From NCBI GenBank assembly GCA_012838995.1, contig DUOD01000004.1:1-36642 (forward strand): 36,642 nucleotides of DNA, in the 5' to 3' direction. The notes beneath the pieces are model-generated. The model saw only the letters and a program-made list of their open reading frames with translations. It was not told the origin of the DNA and made no database searches. Made by a program: the position numbers and the translations under genes. Shown here one piece after another: positions 1 through 5,878 of this stretch. The first letter of the stretch is position 1. Every line of letters begins with the position of its first letter. The DNA comes from Clostridiales bacterium. GTDB taxonomy: Bacteria > Bacillota > Clostridia > DUOD01.

Positions 1-207
1 AATAACTGACGAGAGATTATTGAGTTTGAAGCTATTGCATCAGAGTTTCAATTCCTTATAGGTAGGCTAATAACTTTATCCGAACCATTACTGCGCCGTT
101 GCCGACCGGGTTTCAATTCCTTATAGGTAGGCTAATAACGCTCACCAGGGCCGGTTCGGCGAAGATGTTTCTATCTAGTTTCAATTCCTTATAGGTAGGC
201 TAATAAC
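1..207 (-). CRISPR. End of a CRISPR array, three full repeats plus a partial one
   Basis: Three identical 30-nt repeats lie at 45-74, 110-139 and 178-207; positions 1-6 are the last bases of a fourth cut by the window edge. On the plus strand the repeat begins GTTTCAATTC and ends GGCTAATAAC. Spacers are 7-44 (38 nt), 75-109 (35 nt) and 140-177 (38 nt) and are unrelated to one another. On the minus strand the repeat ends in ATTGAAAC, the usual 3' end (crRNA handle) of type I-B and related Clostridia repeats, so the array is probably transcribed right to left with its newest spacers near 207. No cas genes are visible; they may lie left of the window. Confidence 0.95.
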
Positions 208-314
208 ACCAAAAAACCTTGAAATTATACAATTCTTCTCTTTGCTTTTTACTATAACACATTTTCCCTATTTGTACAAATCCTTATATAATAAGCTTTG
301 TTAGGGTTGAAAAT
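208..314 (-). promoter_or_regulatory. Probable CRISPR leader
   Basis: AT-rich sequence without an ORF directly after the last intact repeat, on the side where a leader belongs if transcription runs toward position 1. Poly-A/T tracts are typical of leaders. The end points and promoter are inferred. Confidence 0.5.
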
Positions 315-358
315 GTCGTCGATGTCCCATAGTTTTTACCATATCTAACATCGACGAC
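315..358. repeat. Perfect 11-bp inverted repeat beside the CRISPR leader
   Basis: GTCGTCGATGT at 315-325 is matched by ACATCGACGAC at 348-358 with a 22-nt loop. No T-run follows on either strand, so it does not look like an ordinary terminator. It could be an operator, an RNA hairpin or a mobile-element end. Confidence 0.6.
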
Positions 359-417
359 TGCAATAAAGAATCTCATTTACAGCTTAAATTAGATATTAAA
401 CGGTGGATTTTATGTCT

Positions 418-567
418 TCATGTAAAGTGTCGGATAAACTGCTCGAACTCTTCGTAATTGTATTTGGCCAATCCTGCAACCGGATCACAGTCATCTATAT
501 TAAGTAAAATAGGAATCCTATTTCGTTTTGATTTAAATCCCTTTTTAGATAGACCGGCAAACCGGGC
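418..567 (-). pseudogene. C-terminal gene fragment, unrecognised
   Basis: A 49-codon open stretch ends in TGA at 418-420 and is preceded in frame by TAA at 568-570, with no start codon or RBS near its beginning. The translation looks protein-like: a basic start, then RIPILLNIDDCDPV, then KYNYEEFEQFIRHFT. I do not recognise the family. The pattern is compatible with the C-terminal strand and helix of a Rossmann-like or TIR-like domain, but that is only an impression. It sits between the CRISPR leader and an isolated degenerate repeat. Confidence 0.35.
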
Positions 568-597
568 TTACATCAATGTTATATGCAAACAATAGAT

Positions 598-628
598 ATT
601 TCAATTCTTTATAGCATAGGCCAATAAC
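598..628 (-). repeat. Isolated degenerate CRISPR repeat
   Basis: ATTTCAATTC at 598-607 and AGGCCAATAAC at 618-628 bracket a 31-nt copy of the array repeat, with one inserted base and a few substitutions. It lies 390 bp beyond the last intact repeat in the same orientation. No second repeat follows. Confidence 0.75.
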
Positions 629-688
629 GATAACCGCAATATAGATCGTATGATGGGGCGGATGTAACTAGATATGCCTGGATGGCTT

Positions 689-858
689 TTATAATGCTAC
701 GTTTTTTTCAGAATTTACATATATAATGCCTTTTTCGGTGATATACACCGTGGACGTAGAATGATCCATGGCAACAAAAGCCGGTTCCTGCATCATGGCC
801 CTGCCAGGGCATCCTTTTGGTACTCACCGCCGCTGAGTTGGTGGGAGTATCCGCCGTT
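689..858 (-). pseudogene. Frameshifted fragment of an ABC-transporter ATPase (tentative)
   Basis: Reading leftward from 858, one frame gives NGGYSHQLSGGEYQKDALAG, which resembles the ABC signature region (YPHQLSGGxxQR). It stops at TGA. The next frame, starting at 796, continues with MMQEPAFVAMDHSTS, resembling the Walker B/D-loop segment (LxxEPxLLxxDEPTSAL), and runs to TAA at 689. The Walker B glutamate is replaced, so the fragment would be inactive as well as frameshifted. It begins one base past the stop of the next gene, suggesting a rearrangement junction. Walker A and the rest of the domain are absent. Confidence 0.4.
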
Positions 859-859
859 C

Positions 860-1447
860 CTAATTTTCAAAAGTTTTTCCCTTATTCTTATTGTGATCTA
901 TGGTGATTAATATTGCTAAGGCAACAGCTGTTACGATTATTACCACCCGCCGCTCCCTTTCATTTCTTTTAACGGCCGCGTCCTCGGCCTCGTCATTTAC
1001 ATCCTTACCGGCAGACATTTGATCCGTACCTGTAAACTGCCAGCCGTCATGATGTCCATCGACGTTGCTCCCTGCCTGCCCCTTGCCGGGCGTAAAGGAC
1101 AATTCATTGATAACATCCACTCCGCCTACCGGTACCCACTCATCATAGGCATTTTTATCATAGACCTCAACAGCCTGGGGATGATATGGCGGCGCTACCG
1201 GCATCCCGTCGGTTCTTTCCGCATCTTTGTGTATATGCTCGGGTATTACGGGGAAATCAGCCAAGCCCTCTTGTAAAAAGCTTGGATGGAATTGGCTTTG
1301 TGATAAGGTGTTTTCGTCCCTATGCATGGCAATTATCAACTTATCAGTTTGCTGACCGGCCATGGCCGCGACGGGAAACAACAATATCATTACGGCGGCC
1401 GCCAGTACCGCCATTATCATACATCTTTTAAAGGCTGTTTTTATCAT
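860..1447 (-). CDS. Small exported membrane-anchored protein, unknown function
   Basis: 195 aa. A basic start (KTAFKR) and a hydrophobic stretch ending PVAAMAGQ form a convincing signal peptide with probable cleavage after AMA (about residue 30). The middle is hydrophilic, rich in His, Pro, Gly and Asp, with no motif I recognise. A second hydrophobic helix (about residues 168-184) is preceded by RNERERR and followed by DHNKNKGK, so the protein is probably anchored by its C terminus with the middle outside the cell. An AGGTG-like RBS precedes the ATG. A strong hairpin lies upstream at 1597-1636. It is not clearly part of an operon. Confidence 0.6.
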   Translation of the reverse strand: MIKTAFKRCMIMAVLAAAVMILLFPVAAMAGQQTDKLIIAMHRDENTLSQSQFHPSFLQEGLADFPVIPEHIHKDAERTDGMPVAPPYHPQAVEVYDKNAYDEWVPVGGVDVINELSFTPGKGQAGSNVDGHHDGWQFTGTDQMSAGKDVNDEAEDAAVKRNERERRVVIIVTAVALAILITIDHNKNKGKTFEN

Positions 1448-1596
1448 AATGACACCTCTTCCTTCATGAGTACCGATTGGCAGGCTTGTAATTTATCATC
1501 TGCTTTACAGGCCCATCTCCCCGTGTGTCTGTTATCAATCTGTCTAGACCGTCTTTTTTGCCACTGTAAACAAAAAAGTTTACCAATACCAGCACA

Positions 1597-1636
1597 AAAG
1601 CCATAAAGGTGCCTTTTTGCATACCTTTATGGCTTT
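1597..1636. terminator. Strong 14-bp hairpin, possible terminator
   Basis: The arms 1597-1610 and 1623-1636 are perfectly complementary, with a 12-nt loop. It lies between two minus-strand genes. The T-tract after the stem is short on both strands, so terminator function is likely but not certain. Confidence 0.5.
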
Positions 1637-1728
1637 ACTAAAGTCCTTGTTAATTCGACACCCAGCAGACAAATCAGCCGCTATCCAAAGTATGTGATGA
1701 TAGGATCAAACCCCATCTAAAGCAGACA

Positions 1729-1758
1729 GCTGCCTAACCACTGTCCAAGGTTAGCAGC
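1729..1758 (-). terminator. Hairpin just after the HAD gene
   Basis: GCTG plus CTAACC (1729-1739, with one bulged base at 1733) pairs with GGTTAG plus CAGC (1749-1758). It lies 17 bases past the HAD stop, but no clear T-run follows. Confidence 0.35.
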
Positions 1759-1774
1759 GGACGGATCACATCCC

Positions 1775-2437
1775 TTAGTCCACACTCTTCTTGAGGATGG
1801 AGGCAATCTCTACCGTATTATCAACAACAAGATCGGCGCCTTCCTTTTCAAGGGTCTCCCTGTCAAAGGAGGAGCTCACCGCTATGCACTGCATACCGGC
1901 CGCCTTGGCAGCCTTGATACCGCTTATGGCATCTTCCACCACCAGGCAGTTTTCAGGCGGCACCCCGATCTGACGGGCTGCATATAAATAAATATCCGGG
2001 AAGGGTTTCTTCTTTTCCACATCCTCGCCGCAAATTATGGTAGAAAACAAGGAAACAGGTATACCGGTCACCTTTAAGTTGGCCTCTACCTTGATCTTAT
2101 CGGCACTGCTGGCCAACGCCAGCACATAACCCCTTTCCTTCATTTCCGACAAAAATTCTTGTATGCCCTCGTATATGCCAAGCTCATCGGCAACAATGTC
2201 CACATATATTTCATAAACCCTTTTTTTCATCTCCGGCCTGTAAGGCACACCGTGCTTTTCGGCCACACCGCCTATGAATCTGTCTTCACCCATGCCCACA
2301 AAGGGTTCGAAATCCTCAATTTTTGCATTCACCCCAAACTCCTTTAAACCGGCAATGGCAGCCGCTTTTATCACCGGTTCAGAATCCATTAGCACACCGT
2401 CCATATCAAAAATCAGAGCCCTTACCTTTTCAAACAT
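1775..2437 (-). CDS. HAD-superfamily hydrolase, beta-phosphoglucomutase-like subfamily
   Basis: 220 aa, the usual length for this subfamily. Motif I is FDMDGVLMDSE near residues 10-20, with the nucleophile and acid/base aspartates. Motif II is the Ser in LALASSADK (about 107-115). Motif III is the Lys in the VEKKKPFPDIY region (about 140-150). Motif IV is VVEDAISGIKAA (about 166-177). A helical cap lies between motifs I and II. Such enzymes dephosphorylate or isomerise sugar phosphates in the cytosol; the substrate cannot be read from sequence. AGGGG precedes the ATG. The next minus-strand gene upstream is the patatin-like lipase about 195 bp away, so it may have its own promoter. Confidence 0.9.
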   Translation of the reverse strand: MFEKVRALIFDMDGVLMDSEPVIKAAAIAGLKEFGVNAKIEDFEPFVGMGEDRFIGGVAEKHGVPYRPEMKKRVYEIYVDIVADELGIYEGIQEFLSEMKERGYVLALASSADKIKVEANLKVTGIPVSLFSTIICGEDVEKKKPFPDIYLYAARQIGVPPENCLVVEDAISGIKAAKAAGMQCIAVSSSFDRETLEKEGADLVVDNTVEIASILKKSVD

Positions 2438-2632
2438 AATGATCCCCTTATCTCTATTATTTTTGTTTTAGGTTGCATAGTAATAATTATACCGTAAAAC
2501 TCCAACTTTGTGTATAGCCGCCTGCCAATCCGCTCCCGTCCACGGCCACAAAGGGTGGTAACCTTCAACTTTTGCATCCTCTTTAAATTTTTATCCAGCA
2601 AAGGCAAAAAGCCCATTAAACCTTTTATTGAT

Positions 2633-3526
2633 CTATGCTTTTTCTGCCCTCCTGGCACCGCTTGTTCTTTTTATCCACTCCTTAAGATCCTTCATCCTTT
2701 CCATAGCTTCACTGTATCCCTGCCTATAAAGCTTTTCGATCTTGTCTACGTTTCTATCCGTCATGGAAACCTCGATCTTGGCCTGGGGTCTGAATACAAA
2801 CACCCTGCCCTCGGCCTCCAGTTCCAAAATCTTATTTAAGCACCGATTGTACATTATATGCCTGTTTTTCATGGCCTGTACAAACTTTGGATACCTGGCC
2901 AGCACCATGGTAGCTAAGGGAATCGATCGGGTAGGTTTTTTCACATATCCCTTGTTTCGGGTGAGAACAACGACGTTAAAGGCATTTCCATCGGCCATTG
3001 ATTTTTCCAAGGGTATGGAATCGGATACGCCGCCGTCCAGGTACATCCTACCGTCTATTTCCACCGGCTTACAAATAATGGGTACGCTGCTGGATGCCCT
3101 AAGTATTTTCTCCATAAAAAAACGGGGATCGTAATCCTTTTGCCTGAAATATGTCGCCCGGCCGGTGACGCAATCGGTGGCACAGGCATAAAAGATTGTA
3201 GGCGTTTCATAGAAAGTTTGATAATCAAAGGGCGCCAAACGATTGGGTAAATCATCAAACAAAAAATCCATACCGAAGTACATACCCTTTTTGAATAGAT
3301 TGCCCCAGCCGGAATACCTCTTGTCCCCCACAAAATCCACAAAAACCCTTTTGTTCCTCTCCCTCTGCCGTGCCACAAAATTAGCGCCGTTGTTGGCACC
3401 GGCCGAAACCCCTATAACATACGGAAATTCAATACCTTCATCCATTAATGCATCTAAAACACCGGAGGTGTAGGACCCCCTCATGCCGCCCCCTTCAAGT
3501 ACGAGGCCAGTATTTTCTAAAAGCAC
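2633..3526 (-). CDS. Patatin-like phospholipase family protein
   Basis: 297 aa. The N terminus has the oxyanion-hole motif LEGGGMRGSYTSGVLD (about residues 10-25), then the nucleophile elbow GVSAG (about 39-43), then the second catalytic residue in YLDGGVSDSIPL (about 169-180). Together these form the Ser-Asp dyad of patatin-type acyl hydrolases. It is likely a cytosolic or membrane-associated lipase; there is no signal peptide. The start is GTG at 3524-3526, with GAGGTGA seven bases upstream. The C terminus is strongly basic (KRTSGARRAEKA). It matches the bacterial YjjU/RssA-like group in length. Confidence 0.92.
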   Translation of the reverse strand: MLLENTGLVLEGGGMRGSYTSGVLDALMDEGIEFPYVIGVSAGANNGANFVARQRERNKRVFVDFVGDKRYSGWGNLFKKGMYFGMDFLFDDLPNRLAPFDYQTFYETPTIFYACATDCVTGRATYFRQKDYDPRFFMEKILRASSSVPIICKPVEIDGRMYLDGGVSDSIPLEKSMADGNAFNVVVLTRNKGYVKKPTRSIPLATMVLARYPKFVQAMKNRHIMYNRCLNKILELEAEGRVFVFRPQAKIEVSMTDRNVDKIEKLYRQGYSEAMERMKDLKEWIKRTSGARRAEKA

Positions 3527-3844
3527 TGCTGTATCACCTCAAATATATAAGTTTAATAAAAAATTAACACCTCTTGAGCCTATCTTCTAACACTCCGGCA
3601 GATATTTAATTTTTTGTTTTATTTGGACCCAGAAATCAACAAATTTTATACCTTTCCATTAAGGATAAACCCTACCGTTTGGATTTGTCAAATGCCGGAC
3701 CGTTTATCTCGGGTAGCGCATCATAGAATAACATTTGCAGACAGACCGGGTCGGTCCTGCCTGTGGCAAAGTATTCCTCGGTATTTCCATTTAAAAAGAT
3801 CCCCGTCTTGTACACCGAGCATATATTTTTAACTAAACACCGCC
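3527..3844. other. Intergenic region without a supported gene
   Basis: Between the patatin gene and the terminator of the DUF4956 operon. Short open stretches occur on both strands but have no RBS or recognisable motif. It presumably holds the promoter of the patatin gene. Confidence 0.5.
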
Positions 3845-3891
3845 TTAAAATAAATTTGCCACGGCGGTTATAATCAGTTGCCGGCCGTGGC
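3845..3891 (-). terminator. Terminator of the CotH/VTC/DUF4956 cluster
   Basis: GCCACGGC at 3858-3865 pairs with GCCGTGGC at 3884-3891. On the minus strand the hairpin is followed by AAATTTATTTT (3847-3857). It is placed about 150 bp after the DUF4956 stop. Confidence 0.65.
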
Positions 3892-4038
3892 TTTAAACCA
3901 TTCGTTTTGCACTATTCTTTTAAACGAATAATCTATAAGGATATCCAGCGTATCGTTTTTATAAAGACCGATGTATCCATATAAACTACTTCTTTTAATA
4001 ACATTGCTACCGTTACGGTTTTTAAGCAAACATGGCAA
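3874..4038 (-). CDS. Possible small protein or gene remnant, 54 codons
   Basis: An open frame beginning with TTG at 4036-4038, right after an in-frame TAG, and ending TGA at 3874-3876. There is no ATG or GTG and no convincing RBS. The translation is protein-like (VIKRSSLYGYIGLYKNDTLD, then ILIDYSFKRIVQNEWFK) but unrecognised. Its last codons form part of the terminator stem, which argues that it is either a remnant or chance. Confidence 0.25.
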   Translation of the reverse strand: MPCLLKNRNGSNVIKRSSLYGYIGLYKNDTLDILIDYSFKRIVQNEWFKATAGN

Positions 4039-4042
4039 CTAT

Positions 4043-4726
4043 CTATGAAACATAATCACCGTTGTAGCAAATGAGGGATGCGTCTTTAACCCCCTCCAGC
4101 CTCAATATATTATTAAGGAAGGAAGTATTATTCCTCGAAACCCTGACTTCCAAGGTAAGTTCCACACCGTCTTTGGTTACGGTTTTGGATTTCACCTTAT
4201 GTTTGGGTAGCACACGGTTGATAATAGCGTCCATGCCCGGCCGGTAGTGGATGACCAGTAGATAAGGTTCCGTGCCCCTAAACTTTATTCCGGAAAGGAT
4301 GATAAGTATAAGTCCGATTATTATGCTTCCGCTTATGGTTAAAACATAAAACCCTGCACCGCTGGTCAGCCCTGCGGAAATAGCCCAAAACATAAAGCCT
4401 ATGTCCATGGGATCCTTTATCGCCGTCCTGAAACGTACTATACTCAGTGCACCCACCATACCAAGGGACAATACCAGGTTGCTGGTAATGGGCATAATGA
4501 TCATTGAGGTTACCAGGGCCACCAGAATAAGGGCCACATTAAAACTTCTGGTATATAAAACACCTTTATAGGTTTTCTTGTACACAAAAAATATAAACAA
4601 CCCTATGATGAAGGTTATCAATAATGTAATTACCATACGATTTAGGGTAAGGGGCTGGTTGGAATAGGTGAATTCCTCCAGTATGCTCTTTTTGATTATG
4701 TCTCTGAAGCTTAACGTTTCTCCCAT
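4043..4726 (-). CDS. DUF4956 domain membrane protein
   Basis: 227 aa. After a short amphipathic N terminus come membrane segments at about residues 31-49, 63-80, 84-96, 108-127 and 130-146. The conserved family stretch VGALSIVRFRTAIKDPMDIG (about 90-109) is present. A soluble C-terminal domain of about 75 residues follows, with a ferredoxin-like alternation of strands. The molecular function of DUF4956 is not established. The family is commonly found beside VTC-domain and CotH proteins, as here. Its ATG follows the VTC stop directly, so the two are almost certainly translated together. Confidence 0.85.
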   Translation of the reverse strand: MGETLSFRDIIKKSILEEFTYSNQPLTLNRMVITLLITFIIGLFIFFVYKKTYKGVLYTRSFNVALILVALVTSMIIMPITSNLVLSLGMVGALSIVRFRTAIKDPMDIGFMFWAISAGLTSGAGFYVLTISGSIIIGLILIILSGIKFRGTEPYLLVIHYRPGMDAIINRVLPKHKVKSKTVTKDGVELTLEVRVSRNNTSFLNNILRLEGVKDASLICYNGDYVS

Positions 4727-5554
4727 TTAATGATCCTCCCAATTATTTGTTTTAAAAAACTTCCTGCAAATGACGTATTTGGATGCCGCCGTCCTCATGC
4801 CTACCGATATCTGCATCATATTCCTTATAAAGTCGGGAAAAAAGTTGTTATACTTTATTTCCATGATCATCAGCGGCTCATCCAGCGCCCGAAGGGTAAA
4901 AATATCCTTGTTAAAAATATCCGTCGAGGTAATGCTTGTCCTCAAGTTCTTGTCAAAGGTAATCCGGATATTGTTGGCAGGGTGGATATAAGCCTCCCTT
5001 GTATAATCCACAAGGAGAAGCGGCCTTAGTAAATTGGTTGTAAGCTCTATATAAAATTCCCTTAAAAGCCTTTTGTCGGAATAGTACAGAAAGTCTATAT
5101 CATTGTCCATAATCCTATAAAACTCCTCTTTGGTTATGGACACGCTCTGTTTGTTTATAAACTGACCCACCTTGGTCTTTTTCTCCAACTTGATCAATCC
5201 GTCATCGTAATTGTATATCCTTATCCTGAATTTCTTTCTGTCGTTGACCCCCGCCTGTTTGTCGAAAAGTCCGGTATTATATATATCGTCAAAATACAGG
5301 CTCCTAATATGGTATTCATTGTCGCCGTCGGCATGGGGATCTCCCCTTAGTATATAGGACAGCCTATTCCTTAAGGTGATATACTGGTGGTGGTTTATAT
5401 AATATTTTAGCTCATGCCGAAACCTTTGGTCTTGTTTTGTTTTAAGCCCATGCCTGTACCTTCGGCCATATCCTATATCATGATCGTGGCCGTATCTTTG
5501 GCTGTATCCTGTTTTATAGTCGTGCCCGTACCTTTGGCTGCGTTTTATCTCCAT
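4727..5554 (-). CDS. VTC-domain protein (polyphosphate polymerase-like) with a repeated N terminus
   Basis: 275 aa from the preferred ATG at 5552-5554, which has AAGGA nine bases upstream; an ATG three codons earlier abuts the RBS. The VTC tunnel domain runs from QRFRHELKYYI (about residues 42-52) to ICRKFF near the end. Tunnel residues typical of the family are visible: RHELKYY, IRSLYFDD, RKKFRIRIYNY, KLEKKTK, LLVDYTREAY, and the late MEIKY. In eukaryotic VTC4 this fold makes polyphosphate from ATP; bacterial relatives next to CotH and DUF4956 are less well defined. The N-terminal 48 residues after MEIKR are four 12-residue units of which the fourth is the canonical domain start. Confidence 0.88.
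   Translation of the reverse strand: MEIKRSQRYGHDYKTGYSQRYGHDHDIGYGRRYRHGLKTKQDQRFRHELKYYINHHQYITLRNRLSYILRGDPHADGDNEYHIRSLYFDDIYNTGLFDKQAGVNDRKKFRIRIYNYDDGLIKLEKKTKVGQFINKQSVSITKEEFYRIMDNDIDFLYYSDKRLLREFYIELTTNLLRPLLLVDYTREAYIHPANNIRITFDKNLRTSITSTDIFNKDIFTLRALDEPLMIMEIKYNNFFPDFIRNMMQISVGMRTAASKYVICRKFFKTNNWEDH
5396..5539 (-). repeat. Four tandem 36-nt units at the start of the VTC gene
   Basis: Units at 5504-5539, 5468-5503, 5432-5467 and 5396-5431 encode SQRYGHDYKTGY, SQRYGHDHDIGY, GRRYRHGLKTKQ and DQRFRHELKYYI. The first two units match at 28 of 36 bases; later ones are more diverged. The reading frame is preserved. Confidence 0.8.
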
Positions 5555-5678
5555 GGTTATCATTCCTTAACTTCTATCTTCTTCATATATTAATGTTAAA
5601 CTTCTATACCTCTGACGTCCTTGTTAATTTGTCCTCTCGGTATTTACCGTTAATTCACCATACAACGTCTTTTGTACA

Positions 5679-5777
5679 TTAAAACCTTTTTACATCAATA
5701 ATACCGTCCGCATCAGGCGCTTCTCTTTCAATAAATTCTCCATCCGCGTCTTTTTTCCTGTCCAAACCCTTTTCCAT
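5679..5777 (-). CDS. Possible 32-residue ORF between the CotH and VTC genes
   Basis: ATG at 5775-5777 to TAA at 5679-5681 encodes an acidic/basic peptide (MEKGLDRKKDADGEFIEREA, then PDADGIIDVKRF). No good RBS is seen. The rest of the 5564-5878 gap shows nothing else. It may be a remnant or chance. Confidence 0.15.
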   Translation of the reverse strand: MEKGLDRKKDADGEFIEREAPDADGIIDVKRF

Positions 5778-5878
5778 TGAAGACTTTAATCCATAAAACG
5801 CTTTTCTTTTTTTCTATTTAAAGCATCTTTACGCTTAAAACCCCACCCGCGTCATTCTCCTTTACTGCTTTTTTTCAG

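Noticed and set aside
2422-2658. 78-codon minus-strand frame between the HAD and patatin genes
   Set aside because: It overlaps the starts and ends of two well-supported genes, has no RBS and no protein-like pattern.
3614-3832. 72-codon plus-strand frame
   Set aside because: No RBS and no recognisable feature in an AT-rich gap.
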